Positions 1 through 9,974 are shown, numbered from the stretch's first letter. The stretch: 64,000 nucleotides of DNA from Actinomyces naeslundii (GCF_001956585.1 NZ_MSRR01000001.1:1-64000); one strand, 5' to 3'. Made by a program: numbers and translations. The notes: generated from the letters alone by a model not told the origin.

Positions 1-1
1 T

Positions 2-583
2 GATCACCTGCGGGTACTGGGGCCCGACCACCCCAACACTCTGGCGACTCGTCGTAATCTTGCTGTGGCGCTGCAGAGTGCGGGGCGGGTGAAGCAAGCC
101 ATTGAGGCCTATCGGGCGGTGCTGACCGATCAGTTCCGAGTGCAGGGCCCCAACCACCCCGACACATTGCTGTCTCGGGATAATCTTGTGGAGATGCTCA
201 ATGCTGTAGGCCGGTGTAATGAGGCTGTCTTGGTGTATCAATCGATCCTTGAAGCGCGGCTGTCGAGTGCTGATCCTGACGACCCGGATGTCCTTGATGC
301 ACGCGATGATCTCGCCTGGGCACTCGGGCGTGCCAGACGTTTTGATGAGGCTCTTGCTGGTTACATGAAGCTCATTGTCGACTACGAGCGCGTCATGGGA
401 GTCGATGATCCTGACACGCTCACGGCGCGCAACAACTACATCTGCACCCTGAAGAACTCAGGCAAGATCATGGAAGCCGTGGCTCTGTACCGTGAGCTGC
501 TCAGCGATGTTGAACGAATCCTGGGAGCGGACGACGAGTTCGCCCAGGAGATCGCACAGCGTTTGAGCGAGTGGGAGTCATAG
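2..583 (+). CDS. TPR repeat protein, C-terminal part (5' end outside window)
   Basis: The reading frame is open from the first bases of the window, so only the C-terminal 193 or so residues are seen. They hold about four 42-residue tetratricopeptide units of the TPR_10/TPR_12 (kinesin light chain-like) type, each marked by a DHPNTLATRRNLA-like helix (later HPDTLLSRDNL, DPDVLDARDDLA, DPDTLTARNNY). Such repeats bind other proteins. In actinobacteria they often form the C-terminal half of NB-ARC or effector-associated signalling proteins, but the N-terminal domain that would decide this is missing here. The protein ends in a short acidic tail. Family is clear; function is unknown. Confidence 0.85.
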   Translation, partial: DHLRVLGPDHPNTLATRRNLAVALQSAGRVKQAIEAYRAVLTDQFRVQGPNHPDTLLSRDNLVEMLNAVGRCNEAVLVYQSILEARLSSADPDDPDVLDARDDLAWALGRARRFDEALAGYMKLIVDYERVMGVDDPDTLTARNNYICTLKNSGKIMEAVALYRELLSDVERILGADDEFAQEIAQRLSEWES

Positions 584-585
584 TT

Positions 586-726
586 CTAGCTGCCTCGGCG
601 GATGCGGAACCTGTGGGCCTCGGTGTCGAGGACGTGCTTGCGTCGTCGGCCCCAGCGCCTGCCGCTCCAGGCGCCGAGCAGCATCACGGTGCCGACCAGC
701 ACACTCGTTGCCGTCAGTGCGGGCAT
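586..726 (-). CDS. Small single-span membrane protein, 46 aa
   Basis: A 46-codon frame starts at ATG 726 behind a good ribosome site (GGGAGAAGG, a few bases upstream) and stops with TAG two bases beyond the end of the convergent TPR gene. Residues 4-20 are hydrophobic (ALTATSVLVGTVMLLGAW) and are followed by a strongly basic stretch (GRRWGRRRK), the pattern of a one-pass membrane protein with a cytosolic positive tail. I do not recognise a family. The ribosome site, the tight fit against the neighbour and the TM-plus-basic pattern make it likely to be real. Confidence 0.55.
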   Translation of the reverse strand: MPALTATSVLVGTVMLLGAWSGRRWGRRRKHVLDTEAHRFRIRRGS

Positions 727-809
727 GACCTTCTCCCTTCGAGCTCCTTATCCCCGTGTCAATCCATGGTAATTCGCGTTCTGTGCCCGGCTCGTGCGCG
801 CAGCGCGGG

Positions 810-921
810 ATCGAGGACGTACTTCCGGATCGGGGACTGCGCTTTTCCGCAGACGACTGGGTTCTGCCCTCAGTCATCTATGGGAAGACGCAGTCCTCGC
901 GGGGAAAGTACGTCCTCGACG
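810..921. repeat. Palindromic intergenic repeat, copy 1
   Basis: An imperfect inverted repeat of about 110 bp. The left arm (about 811-860) contains GAGGACGTACTT, GGGGACTGCGCTTTTCC and CGCAGACGACTG. The right arm (about 871-919) contains CAGTCAT, GACGCAGTCCTC and AAAGTACGTCCTCGA. The same words occur in the elements at 4567-4679 and 50654-50767. It lies in the divergent gap between the 46-aa membrane protein and sucC. No protein-coding role is apparent. Confidence 0.75.
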
Positions 922-1097
922 GCGCTCCCCGCCCCGCCGTGAGACGCCGCGACCGTTCCCCGTGAGACGCGGCCGCTTCGTCCCCGTGTCAGACCTCCCC
1001 GAGCGGCACCGGGACGTTAGGCTCAATACCGGTGCCCGCCCGGCCGACGTCGGCCCGCGCCCTCAAGCCATCCACATGCCCCGAGAGGATCAGCTGC

Positions 1098-2303
1098 ATG
1101 GATCTCTACGAGTACCAGGCCAGGAACCTGTTCCGCCAGCACGGCGTCCCCGTGCTCGACGGCGCCGTGGCCACGACCCCCGAGGAGGCGCGCAGCGCCG
1201 CGCAGTCCCTCCTGGAGGCGGGTAGCGAGCTGGTGGTCGTCAAGGCCCAGGTCAAGACCGGCGGCCGCGGCAAGGCCGGCGGCGTCAAGCTCGCCCGCAC
1301 CGTCGAGGAGGCCGAGGCCCGCGCCCGCGACATCCTGGGCATGGACATCAAGGGCCACACCGTGCGCGCCGTCCTCATCTCCGACGGCGTCGACATCGAT
1401 GCCGAGTACTACTTCTCCATCCTCCTGGACCGCGCCGAGCGTCAGTACCTGGCCATGTGCTCGCGCGAGGGCGGTGTGGACATCGAGACCCTCGCGGCCG
1501 AGCGCCCCGAGGCCCTGGCCCGCGTCGGTATCGACCCGCTCGAGGGCATTACCCCCGCCGTCGCCCACCGGATCGTTCAGGCCGCCGGCTTCGAGGCCGG
1601 CCCTCTGGCCGACGACGTCGCCGCCGTTATCGAGCGCCTCTGGGCGGTCTTCACCGCCGAGGACGCCACCCTCGTGGAGGTCAACCCCCTGGTCAAGGCC
1701 GCCGACGGCCGCATCATCGCCCTGGACGGCAAGGTCACCCTCGACGACAACTCCCGCTTCCGCCACCCCGCCCACGCCGAGCTCGTCGACTCCGCCGCCA
1801 CCGACCCCCTGGAGGCCCGCGCCCGTGAGGCCGGCCTCAACTACGTGCGCCTCGAGGGCCAGGTCGGGGTCCTGGGCAACGGCGCCGGCCTGGTCATGTC
1901 CACCCTCGACGTCGTCGCCGGTGCCGGCGAGCGTCACGGCGGCATGAAGCCCGCCAACTTCCTTGACCTGGGAGGCGGGTCATCGGCCGAGGTCATGGCC
2001 ACCGGCCTGGAGGTCGTCGCCTCCGACCCCCAGGTGCGCACCATCCTCGTCAACGTCTTCGGCGGCATCACCTCCTGCGACACCGTCGCCCAGGGCATCG
2101 TGGCCGCCGTTGAGTCCCTGGGAGGGCTGCCCAAGCCCGTCGTCGTGCGCCTGGACGGCAACAATGCCGACACCGGTCGCGCCATCCTGGCCGAGGCCGC
2201 TATCGAGGGCGTCACCGTCGTCGACACCATGGACGGGGCCGCCGACGTCGTCACCGCCATCGCCGAGCAGATCAGCGGTCAGCCCGCTGCCAAGGAGGCC
2301 TGA
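1098..2303 (+). CDS. sucC: Succinyl-CoA synthetase (ADP-forming), beta subunit
   Basis: With SucD it interconverts succinyl-CoA and succinate in the TCA cycle, making ATP or GTP. The 401-residue length is usual for SucC. The protein opens with the family signature [12 protein letters not shown]; an ATP-grasp domain follows ([18 protein letters not shown] near residues 48-65), with the nucleotide-site motifs EVNPL and [11 protein letters not shown] and a C-terminal ligase domain (NIFGGI-like [11 protein letters not shown]). The start at 1098 is chosen because it gives the conserved N-terminus and follows a GAGAGGAT ribosome site; a longer frame from 1032 would add unrelated residues. sucD begins 3 bp after the stop. 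Confidence 0.97.
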   Translation: MDLYEYQARNLFRQHGVPVLDGAVATTPEEARSAAQSLLEAGSELVVVKAQVKTGGRGKAGGVKLARTVEEAEARARDILGMDIKGHTVRAVLISDGVDIDAEYYFSILLDRAERQYLAMCSREGGVDIETLAAERPEALARVGIDPLEGITPAVAHRIVQAAGFEAGPLADDVAAVIERLWAVFTAEDATLVEVNPLVKAADGRIIALDGKVTLDDNSRFRHPAHAELVDSAATDPLEARAREAGLNYVRLEGQVGVLGNGAGLVMSTLDVVAGAGERHGGMKPANFLDLGGGSSAEVMATGLEVVASDPQVRTILVNVFGGITSCDTVAQGIVAAVESLGGLPKPVVVRLDGNNADTGRAILAEAAIEGVTVVDTMDGAADVVTAIAEQISGQPAAKEA

Positions 2304-2306
2304 GAC

Positions 2307-3248
2307 ATGAGCATCTTCCTGACCGAGACCGACCGCGTCATCGTCCAGGGCATGACCGGCTCGGAGGGCCGCAAGCACACCAACCGCATGCTCTCGGCCG
2401 GCACGAAGGTCGTCGCCGGCGTCAACCCCCGCAAGGCCGGCACCGCCGTCGCCTTCGACGTCGCCCCCATCGGTCCTGGAGCCGGTGAGGTTCAGGCCGG
2501 AACCGTTGAGGTCCCCGTCTACGGCACCGTCGCCGAGGCCAAGGAGCTCACCGGCGCCGAGGTGAGCGTCGTCTTCGTCCCACCCGCCTTCGCCAAGGGC
2601 GCCGTCGTCGAGGCGGTCGACGCCGGCGTGCGCCTCGTCGTCGTCATCACCGAGGGCATCCCGGTGGCCGACGCGACCTGGATGCGCGCCTATGCGGCCG
2701 AGCACGGCGTCCAGATCATCGGCCCCAACTGCCCGGGCATCATCTCCCCGGCCCGCTCCAACGTGGGCATCACCCCGCCCGACATCACCGGCCCCGGCCC
2801 CCTGGGACTGGTCTCCAAGTCCGGAACCCTGACCTACCAGCTCATGCACGAGCTGTCCGACCTGGGCTTCACCACCTGCATCGGCATCGGCGGGGACCCG
2901 GTGGTCGGCACCACCCACATCGACGCCCTGGCTGCCTTCGAGGCCGACCCCGACACCCGCCTGGTGGTCATGATCGGTGAGATCGGGGGCGACGCCGAGG
3001 AGCGCGCCGCCGCCTACATCCGCGAGCACATGACCAAGCCGGTGGTCGCCTACGTCGCCGGCTTCACCGCCCCCGAGGGGCGCACCATGGGGCATGCCGG
3101 GGCCATCGTCTCCGGCTCCTCCGGTACTGCCGAGGCCAAGAAGACCGCTTTGGAGGCCGCCGGCGTCCGGGTGGGGCACACCCCCAGCCAGACCGCCGAG
3201 ATCGCCCGCGAGCTCTACCGCGCCCTGTCCGATGAGGTGAGCGCTTGA
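2307..3248 (+). CDS. sucD: Succinyl-CoA synthetase, alpha subunit
   Basis: The alpha subunit carries the CoA site and the phosphohistidine intermediate. The 313-residue protein shows the CoA-binding Rossmann motif ([15 protein letters not shown], then AGVNPRKAG), the cap [12 protein letters not shown] and the active-site segment [18 protein letters not shown], in which His263 is the residue phosphorylated in this family. It follows sucC by 3 bp with the ribosome site AAGGAGG inside the end of sucC, so the two subunits are made from one message. Its stop overlaps the TTG start of the next gene. Confidence 0.97.
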   Translation: MSIFLTETDRVIVQGMTGSEGRKHTNRMLSAGTKVVAGVNPRKAGTAVAFDVAPIGPGAGEVQAGTVEVPVYGTVAEAKELTGAEVSVVFVPPAFAKGAVVEAVDAGVRLVVVITEGIPVADATWMRAYAAEHGVQIIGPNCPGIISPARSNVGITPPDITGPGPLGLVSKSGTLTYQLMHELSDLGFTTCIGIGGDPVVGTTHIDALAAFEADPDTRLVVMIGEIGGDAEERAAAYIREHMTKPVVAYVAGFTAPEGRTMGHAGAIVSGSSGTAEAKKTALEAAGVRVGHTPSQTAEIARELYRALSDEVSA

Positions 3249-4501
3249 GCCTGGAGCGGTCGCGAGTCACCAGCCTGACGTCCTGGACCCTGTGGTCCCT
3301 GCGTGTGGGGGTCGAGTCCGTCGGTGTGGTCTGGCTGGTGGTGGTGCTGTTGACGGTCGCCGTGTCCATGGCGTCCTCCAGCCTCAGTGCCGCAGCCGCC
3401 CTGAGCGCAGGTGAGGCCCTGCGTGCCGGAACCGCGCTGTGGAGCCTCGGCTTCGGGGGAATGGTCACCTCGTCCTCCGAGGACCAGGGCACCCTCAGCC
3501 TGCCGTTGCTGGGACTGACCCTGGCTCAGGCGGGCTGGACCTGGATCTGCGTGCGGCGTGCCCGCCCCACCCGCCCGGCGGCCGGGGCGGCCATCATCCT
3601 CGCCGCGACCGCCGTCGCAGTCCTGGCCTGCCTGACCGGCCCCGCAGGACTGGAGACCTGGCCGGCCGTCGGCGGTATCACCGTCATCACGGGCGTCGTC
3701 GTCGCCGTTCAGCTCCAGCGTGCCGGCAAAGGCTGGGCGGACCTGAACCGCTGGTGGGACCGCCGCCCGCACTGGGTAGAGCCGGCTCTGTCACTGGCCT
3801 ACGGCGCCGCGCGCGCCCTGGCGCTGCTGAGCCTCCTGGTGGTGGTCGCTGCCGTCCTCGTGGGGGCCGGCCGGGTCTCGGTCCTGCACGACTCCCTGGC
3901 CAGGGGCGGATTCGTCTCCATAGCCGGCCTGGTTCTGCTTCAGGTCGGCTGGGTGCCGACCCTGCTCATCTGGGCATGCTCCTGGCTCATCGGTGCCGGC
4001 TTCAGCGTCGGCACCGGGACTGTCTTCGCGCCCGACCGTGTGGTGGCCGGTAACGTTCCCACCCTGCCACTGCTGGGACTGCTGCCGGCGACGCCTCTGA
4101 GCACCGTGGGCCTGTGGCTTCCGCTCGTGGTGACGGCCGGCGCCATGGTGGCCGCCTGGCGACGTCGAGCGGTTCTCAACGCCCTGCGGGTGCGTTACGC
4201 CGTCAGCGCCGCTGGCCTGGCCGCCCTCGTCGTGGCCGGCGGCGTGGGCCTGCTGTGCGTGGCCGCCTCCGGCTCCGTGGGGCCGGGCCGGATGACCGAC
4301 GTCGGCCCGCAGGTCCTCTACACCGTGATCCTTGTCTTCGTCGAGGTCGGGGTCGGCCTGGCGGCCATGGCGGTCCTCGCCCACCCCTATACGCGCGCCT
4401 GGGCCCGGGGCACCCTGCCCGAGTCGGTCCTGCCTGCGGCCTACCGCCGTCGAGATGCCGCTGCGGACGAGGACGTCGACGAGCAGGACGACCGGGCGTA
4501 G
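3245..4501 (+). CDS. DUF6350-family polytopic membrane protein
   Basis: A 418-residue protein with about ten hydrophobic segments and a charged C-terminal tail (residues about 398-418). The segment [19 protein letters not shown] followed by [12 protein letters not shown] matches the conserved core I know from actinobacterial DUF6350 proteins, which often follow sucD. The TTG start at 3245 shares four bases with the sucD stop (TTGA), so translation is probably coupled. No biochemical function is established for the family; the TCA link may be only positional. Confidence 0.8.
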   Translation: MSLERSRVTSLTSWTLWSLRVGVESVGVVWLVVVLLTVAVSMASSSLSAAAALSAGEALRAGTALWSLGFGGMVTSSSEDQGTLSLPLLGLTLAQAGWTWICVRRARPTRPAAGAAIILAATAVAVLACLTGPAGLETWPAVGGITVITGVVVAVQLQRAGKGWADLNRWWDRRPHWVEPALSLAYGAARALALLSLLVVVAAVLVGAGRVSVLHDSLARGGFVSIAGLVLLQVGWVPTLLIWACSWLIGAGFSVGTGTVFAPDRVVAGNVPTLPLLGLLPATPLSTVGLWLPLVVTAGAMVAAWRRRAVLNALRVRYAVSAAGLAALVVAGGVGLLCVAASGSVGPGRMTDVGPQVLYTVILVFVEVGVGLAAMAVLAHPYTRAWARGTLPESVLPAAYRRRDAAADEDVDEQDDRA

Positions 4502-4566
4502 CGCCGGTGCTCCCCTCGAGGGCTGTTACGGTCCACGCGGAGCGGGGGGCGGCAGTGCACTGCGCT

Positions 4567-4679
4567 GATCGGGAACGTACCTTTTGATCGAGGACTGAGT
4601 TCTCCCGCAGACGACTGAGGGGGGACGTCAGTGGTTTGCGGGATGGGTACGTTCTGGATCGAGAACGCAGTTCCCGATC
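4567..4679. repeat. Palindromic intergenic repeat, copy 2
   Basis: Left arm 4567-4619 begins GATCGGGAACGTACCTTTTG and ends CCCGCAGACGACTGA. Right arm 4628-4679 begins TCAGTGGTTTGCGGGA and ends GCAGTTCCCGATC. The arms pair over their outer 10-12 bases and around the loop, while the middle words (GTACGTTC, GATCGAG, CTGCGTT) appear in swapped order between arms. It lies between two convergent genes and could act as a terminator-like structure, but its internal organisation is shared with the copies at 810 and 50654. Confidence 0.85.
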
Positions 4680-4755
4680 CGCTTGGCCGTCTACCTTGCT
4701 CTGCGGCCGAGGCCGGCCAGGGATCACCACGGTCCCTGTCAGCCTCTGCGGGCTC

Positions 4756-4776
4756 GCGCCACAAACCTCGTGGCGC
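4756..4776. terminator. Short hairpin in convergent gap
   Basis: GCGCCAC and GTGGCGC form a 7-bp stem with a 7-nt loop, 46 bp downstream of the stop of the leftward membrane-protein gene (4822). No T-run follows, so its action as a terminator is uncertain. Confidence 0.3.
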
Positions 4777-4821
4777 CCACAGCGCCTGCTGGTGCGAACT
4801 CTGAGGATGCCCGTCTGGAAT

Positions 4822-7317
4822 CTAGCGGGCCGGAGCGTCCGCGCCGCTCAGGGCGCTGATCGCCGTGTCCATGGACTCGACGAGCTCGGGCGTCACCGCA
4901 AGGACCGCCGACCCCGCCCGGTAGGTCATTCCGGGAATGGGGGTGTAGAGGACATTCGCCTCCAGGCTCGTGCGCCCCTCCTTGAGGGACTGCCACAACT
5001 CGGGCGTCTCACGGAAGAACCGGGTGACGCGCTCGTCGGAGGCCAGGTGCTCCAGGACGTTGTCGGCCGACTTGTGCGCGGCCCGGCCCGGCAGCCGGCG
5101 AGGAGGAATGTCGGTCTCGTCGTCGTCATCGATGGTCGGGGCGGCCCCCTGATACTCGATGACGACCAGCTGGGCCCCGCTGGGGGAGAGTGCCAGAGCG
5201 TGGACCGGGCTGTCGACCGGCCGCTGGTCGATGGCGCCGCCGCGGAAGGCGTCGGTGATCCGGAATCCCTCCAGGATGGCGAACTGCTCGCCGTTGCTGG
5301 TGTTCAGTCGGCGCGAGATCTCCAGGATCTCGGCCTGCTGCTCGGCCACGGAGGCGGCCAGGTCGCGCATCTCGCCGACCACGCGTGAGTCCGCCCCGGA
5401 GGCGGCCAGGTCGGCGACGGTCTCATCGATCCGGCTGGGTTCGAGAGCATCGACGCCGACGACGCCCAGGGACTCGGCGAGCTTCTGGAGACGGGCGATG
5501 TCGGCCTCGACCGCCACCTGCCGCTTGGTGCGTGCCGTGAACAGATCCTGGCTCTCGGAGAAGCTCTCGGCGGCCCTGATCCGCCGGTTGACCGAGAGCT
5601 CGGCGGCCAGGTCCGTGCCGCCGCCCGCCGGGCTCGCGCTCAGGGCGGAGCGCGGCATGTAGGTCATGGCGAAGTCCAGCAGGGCCAGGGCCACCTGTCC
5701 GGGCGTGAGGGTGATCAGGTAGCTCATGAGGCCGGTGGACGAGGGTGCGGTGCTGATACGGCGCCTCGGCGACCCCAGAGTCAGGATCAGTGAGAGGCTC
5801 ATGGCCGCAGCGGCCAGCACACCGATCGCGCACAGCAGCCCCTGGGTGCCGTTCAGGGAGCTCCACCACTGGGAGAACATCCGTGGCAGGGCCGAGAGGA
5901 ACAGGTCGTCCTCGGTGTCCTTGAGCTCGGGGGCGAGCTGCCAGACGGTGCGCACCTCATATATGCAGCACAGGAGGAACAGCACGACGCTGACCACCAG
6001 GATCCCCAGACGGAAGCCCTGACGGGCATTCGGCTCGGCGCCCGGCGTCGTGGCCTCCATGGCGTCGGCCCGCACGCCGCGCACCTGCTCGGCGGTGGCC
6101 CGCCCGGCCCGCATGGCGTAGAGACGCCCCTGGCGCAGGTCCCCGTAAGCACCCCAGGTGACGGCCAGGTCGCCCCAGGTAAAGTTCGCCAGTGCTACCA
6201 CCGAGACGATGAGAGCCCGTACGAACGGCGGCGCCTCGGTGAGGTTGGGATAGCGGGGAGCCGGCGCCCCGGCCACCGTCCAGCCGTGCACGCCCGCGTA
6301 GGCGCGGCGGTGGGCGTCCAGGAGCAGGCAGGCGGCCATGAGGATGACGGACAGGGGGATGGCGCTCAGGCCTCCGCCATTGACCCGCCACAGGAACATG
6401 AGCAGTGCCGGGAAACCGCCGCCGGAGTCGCTCTGGCCCAGATGCTGGGCGATCCTGGCGATGTAGGTGGCGTGGTCGCTCACTGACTGCAGGATGACCA
6501 AGGCCGGCAGGATCCAGGCCACGACCCGCAGCCACACGAGGTTCTTGGCACCCTCGAAGGCCGGTGAGTCCTTGAGCCGCCACAGCGTGATGGCCACGGC
6601 CACCGCCATCGTGATGCTCGCGGTGCTCACCTGGTTGCTGACCGCCAGGACGTTGCTTCCCTCCTGGGTCATCGACCCCGAGGTCCACGGGTTGAAGGAG
6701 AACGGCAGACGTCCGTTGCCCAGGACCGAGGAGAGCAGGCCGTTCTCCTCAAGAGCCCGGATGCCGTCCTTGACGGCCGTCAGGCCGGCACCGGCGGCGA
6801 AACCCAGCAGGGCCCAGTCGGAGGCCGCCAGGCGGCGCATCCTTCCCGGGGCCAGGAACACTACGAGGACCAGGGGTACCAGGGGACTGAGCACATCGAG
6901 GGCAATGGTCAGGGCGATGCTCATCCCGTTGCCCATGACGGACAGCCCTGCACGGGTGCGTACCGCGCTCATGATCATGGCCACGATGAGCGACCAGGCG
7001 GCGCCGACGCCGTACATGAGGATCACGGAGCGCCAGCCGATGGTCCTCGTGCGGGCCAGCAGGGCCACCACCATGAGGCACACGGTCATGAACGCCGCCG
7101 GCACGACTGCGTAGGCCAGCCGCGGCACCGTCATCAGGGCGGCGATGAGCAGCAGGATCATGAGGGCGTAGGCTCCGCGCACCACCAGGTTCAGAGCGCT
7201 GGACAGACCCGAGTGGCGGCTCCACCAGCGCCGGTAGGCGGAGGCGGCCTCCTGCCACCGCTCGGGAGGAACCCCGCGGTATACCGGTGTTGCTGCGATG
7301 TTAATGGGCGCAGTCAT
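4822..7317 (-). CDS. Large PrsW-like membrane protein with soluble C-terminal region
   Basis: An 831-residue protein. Residues about 45-560 hold a dozen or more hydrophobic spans; residues about 575-831 are soluble, charged and partly helical (600-690). Residues 141-190 (DVLSPLVPLVLVVFLAPGR, then SDWALLGFAAGAGLTAVKDG) resemble the PrsW intramembrane protease core, and H282 in SDHATYIA sits where PrsW has its late His. The glutamates expected in the EE..K and A-E-D/N positions are absent, so proteolytic activity is doubtful. The tail has a compact last domain (about 745-831, FFRETPELWQSLKEGRTSLE) that I do not recognise. The gene stands alone, divergent from purH. Envelope function is likely; the precise role is unknown. 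Confidence 0.55.
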   Translation of the reverse strand: MTAPINIAATPVYRGVPPERWQEAASAYRRWWSRHSGLSSALNLVVRGAYALMILLLIAALMTVPRLAYAVVPAAFMTVCLMVVALLARTRTIGWRSVILMYGVGAAWSLIVAMIMSAVRTRAGLSVMGNGMSIALTIALDVLSPLVPLVLVVFLAPGRMRRLAASDWALLGFAAGAGLTAVKDGIRALEENGLLSSVLGNGRLPFSFNPWTSGSMTQEGSNVLAVSNQVSTASITMAVAVAITLWRLKDSPAFEGAKNLVWLRVVAWILPALVILQSVSDHATYIARIAQHLGQSDSGGGFPALLMFLWRVNGGGLSAIPLSVILMAACLLLDAHRRAYAGVHGWTVAGAPAPRYPNLTEAPPFVRALIVSVVALANFTWGDLAVTWGAYGDLRQGRLYAMRAGRATAEQVRGVRADAMEATTPGAEPNARQGFRLGILVVSVVLFLLCCIYEVRTVWQLAPELKDTEDDLFLSALPRMFSQWWSSLNGTQGLLCAIGVLAAAAMSLSLILTLGSPRRRISTAPSSTGLMSYLITLTPGQVALALLDFAMTYMPRSALSASPAGGGTDLAAELSVNRRIRAAESFSESQDLFTARTKRQVAVEADIARLQKLAESLGVVGVDALEPSRIDETVADLAASGADSRVVGEMRDLAASVAEQQAEILEISRRLNTSNGEQFAILEGFRITDAFRGGAIDQRPVDSPVHALALSPSGAQLVVIEYQGAAPTIDDDDETDIPPRRLPGRAAHKSADNVLEHLASDERVTRFFRETPELWQSLKEGRTSLEANVLYTPIPGMTYRAGSAVLAVTPELVESMDTAISALSGADAPAR

Positions 7318-7576
7318 GTTGTGGACTGTATGACGTATCTAAAGGCGCCCGCAAGGAAACAGGCCGATCGGTAGGCGGATTCACCGGTAGCGACATTGCG
7401 CGGGTCAGGGGCGGGCTGCGCTCGGTTCTGGTGGCTTGGCGGACACCAGCCGATAGGATGGGGGCGGCCGCAACTGGCGAGGGTGGGGCACCACCGGGGA
7501 GTGGCCGAGGCCGTCCATGAACGGGACGTCGTCCGCCTGGGCGTCCCGTACCTCCTCATGCCGAACCAGGAGCGCC

Positions 7577-9394
7577 ATGTCCCCGTCGTCGTCCCAGTCC
7601 TCGCAGTCCACGAACCAGACGGTTCCCACCGCCCACGTCCCCACCGAGGGGCTCGTCAGCCCGGACCGCGTGCCCGTGCGCCGCGCCCTCGTCTCCGTCT
7701 ACGACAAGACCGGTCTCGTCCCCCTGGCTCAGGCCCTGTCCGACGCCGGCGTCGAGATCGTCTCCACCGGCTCCACCGCCGCCACCATCGCCGCCGCGGG
7801 CCTGGCTGTCACCCCGGTGGAGGAGGTCACCGGCTTCCCCGAGTGTCTCGAGGGCCGCGTCAAGACCCTCCACCCGGCCGTCCACGCCGGCATCCTCGCC
7901 GATCGCCGCAAGCCCGACCACCTCGACCAGTTGGGGACCCTGGACGTGACCCCCATCGACCTGGTCGTCGTCAACCTCTACCCCTTCTCCGACACCGTCG
8001 CCTCCGGAGCCCCCTTCGACGCCTGTGTCGAGCAGATCGACATCGGCGGGCCCACCATGGTGCGCGCCGCGGCCAAGAACCACCCCGCTGTCGCTGTCGT
8101 CACCAGCCCTGATCACTACAGCGATGTCACCGCCGCCGTGCGCGAGGGCGGATTCACCCTGGCGGCCCGCCGCCGGCTGGCCGCCGAGGCCTTCGCCCAC
8201 ACCGCCGCCTACGACGCCGCCGTGTCCACCTGGTTGGCCGCGCAGGTCGAGGCCGACGGTGCTGCGAACACTGCCGACGCCGCAGACAGAACCGATTCGG
8301 GGGAGCCTGCGGCGCTGCCCGCCTACGTCGGCGTCGGCTACGAGCGCCTGGCGGGCCTGCGATACGGGGAGAACCCGCACCAGCGCGCCGCCGTCTACCG
8401 CACCGCCGGGGCGAGCGGGGGAGTGGCCGGGGCCCGCCAGCTCCACGGCAAGGCCATGAGCTACAACAACTACACTGACACCGACGCCGCCGTGCGCGCC
8501 GCCTACGACCACGGCCAGGCCGTCACGGTCGCCGTCGTCAAGCACGCCAACCCCTGCGGCATCGCCGTCTCGGCTGCCGGAGACGTCGCCGAGGCCCACC
8601 GCAAGGCTCACGCCTGCGACCCGGTCTCCGCCTACGGCGGCGTCATCGCCACCAATGCCACCGTCACCGCCGAGATGGCCCGCCAGATCAAGCCGATCTT
8701 CACCGAGGTCGTCGCCGCCCCCGCCTTCGACGAGGAGGCCGTGGAGATCCTGTCCACCAAGAAGAACCTCCGTCTGCTCGTCGTCGAGGCCCCCCAGCGC
8801 GAGGGCTACGAGATCAAGCAGGTCTCAGGCGGCGCCGTCATCCAGGAGCGCGACGTGCTCAGCGCCGACGGCGATGACCCTGCGACCTGGACCCTGGCCG
8901 CAGGGCCCGTCGCGGACGACGCGCTCCTGGCCGAGCTCGCCTTCGCCTGGCGCTCGGTGCGCGCCGTGCGCTCCAACGCGGTCCTCCTGGCCCACGACGG
9001 CGCCACCGTCGGCGTGGGGATGGGACAGGTCAACCGCGTCGACTCCTGCAAGCTGGCCGTCGAACGCGCCAACACCCTGGGTGCCCGCTCCACCGGTGAC
9101 GCCGCAGTCAACGGCGCCCCGAAGGAGAAGGGGGCCGTCGGCGGGGCCGACGCCTCCGAGGTCCTGGGGGACTCGTCCGGTGACGCGGCTGCCGCACCGG
9201 AGCGCGCTCGTGGGGCCGTGGCCGCCTCCGACGCCTTCTTCCCCTTCGCCGACGGCCTCCAGGTCCTCATCGACGCCGGGGTCCGCGCCGTCGTCCAGCC
9301 AGGCGGATCCATCCGCGATCAGGAGGTCATCGACGCCGCTCAGGCAGCCGGAGTCACCATGTACCTCACCGGCACCCGGCACTTCGCCCACTGA
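7577..9394 (+). CDS. purH: Bifunctional AICAR formyltransferase / IMP cyclohydrolase
   Basis: Catalyses the last two steps of purine synthesis, AICAR to FAICAR to IMP. The MGS-like cyclohydrolase domain begins [20 protein letters not shown] and includes EGRVKTLHP. The AICARFT domain has [25 protein letters not shown] and [11 protein letters not shown]. The 605 residues exceed the usual roughly 520 because of a Ser/Pro-rich N-terminal tail and two low-complexity inserts (about 222-245 and about 503-545). The start at 7577 has an AGGAG ribosome site; an upstream ATG at 7517 lacks one. The 259-bp gap to the divergent membrane gene should hold both promoters, but I see no clear element. Confidence 0.95.
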   Translation: MSPSSSQSSQSTNQTVPTAHVPTEGLVSPDRVPVRRALVSVYDKTGLVPLAQALSDAGVEIVSTGSTAATIAAAGLAVTPVEEVTGFPECLEGRVKTLHPAVHAGILADRRKPDHLDQLGTLDVTPIDLVVVNLYPFSDTVASGAPFDACVEQIDIGGPTMVRAAAKNHPAVAVVTSPDHYSDVTAAVREGGFTLAARRRLAAEAFAHTAAYDAAVSTWLAAQVEADGAANTADAADRTDSGEPAALPAYVGVGYERLAGLRYGENPHQRAAVYRTAGASGGVAGARQLHGKAMSYNNYTDTDAAVRAAYDHGQAVTVAVVKHANPCGIAVSAAGDVAEAHRKAHACDPVSAYGGVIATNATVTAEMARQIKPIFTEVVAAPAFDEEAVEILSTKKNLRLLVVEAPQREGYEIKQVSGGAVIQERDVLSADGDDPATWTLAAGPVADDALLAELAFAWRSVRAVRSNAVLLAHDGATVGVGMGQVNRVDSCKLAVERANTLGARSTGDAAVNGAPKEKGAVGGADASEVLGDSSGDAAAAPERARGAVAASDAFFPFADGLQVLIDAGVRAVVQPGGSIRDQEVIDAAQAAGVTMYLTGTRHFAH

Positions 9395-9403
9395 CCGCTT
9401 CGG

Positions 9404-9438
9404 CCCCGCGCCCGTCTGGTCCTGCGACGGGCGCGGGG
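9404..9438 (+). terminator. Hairpin after purH
   Basis: CCCCGCGCCCGTC (9404-9416) pairs perfectly with GACGGGCGCGGGG (9426-9438) around a 9-nt loop, 10 bp after the purH stop. There is no T-run, which is common for terminators in high-GC actinobacteria. Confidence 0.6.
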
Positions 9439-9494
9439 CGCCCCGTGAAGAAGGTCGTGGACCGACGCCCCCGCGCGCCGATAGGCTCGCCACC

Positions 9495-9794
9495 GTGACT
9501 CACGACCCGCATCCCCAGCAGGCCGAGCACAAGGAGCCCTACCGCACCATCTGCGTCGTCCTCGTGGCCCTCGGCCTGGCGGCAGTCCCCGCCTTCGCGC
9601 TGCTGGGACACCGCCGCATCGCCGTCCTGTGGGCGGCCACCGGGATCCTGGCGCTGGCCATTGTCAGGATCCAGCGACCCGACGGCACCTGGCTGGCGGC
9701 ACGCAGCCGCCTGTTCGACGTCATCCTCGGCATCGGGCTGGCCGCCGTCCTGTTCCTCCTGTCCCCGTACGCCAATCTGCCCCGTGTCCTGTAA
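9495..9794 (+). CDS. DUF3017-family small membrane protein
   Basis: A 99-residue protein from a GTG start. Three hydrophobic spans (about 20-38, 42-58, 76-93) and the linker RPDGTWLAARSRLFDVILGIG match the actinobacterial DUF3017 family of three-helix membrane proteins. The family is usually found close to purine or folate genes such as purH and folD, which fits its place 100 bp after purH. No activity is known. The preceding purH hairpin suggests partly separate transcription. Confidence 0.75.
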   Translation: MTHDPHPQQAEHKEPYRTICVVLVALGLAAVPAFALLGHRRIAVLWAATGILALAIVRIQRPDGTWLAARSRLFDVILGIGLAAVLFLLSPYANLPRVL

Positions 9795-9974
9795 GGGGCG
9801 ACGCGAGCCGTGCACCGCATGAGCTCTCCTGCCGACGGTGCGCGTCGCTCCCTGTGATCTGGGTCCACGGAGCGCTCATTCCTCGGTCCGGTGCGACGCC
9901 GCGACCGAGCGGTATGGCACGCTGGCCCCATTCAAGACGTCTTGTCATCTCGTTTCACACCCTGAAGGTCCCGT

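Noticed and set aside
1023-3179. Long leftward open frames opposite sucC and sucD
   Set aside because: Gly/Val/Asp-rich composition with no known family; typical mirror frames of GC-rich coding DNA, as also seen opposite the glg genes, mdh and purH.
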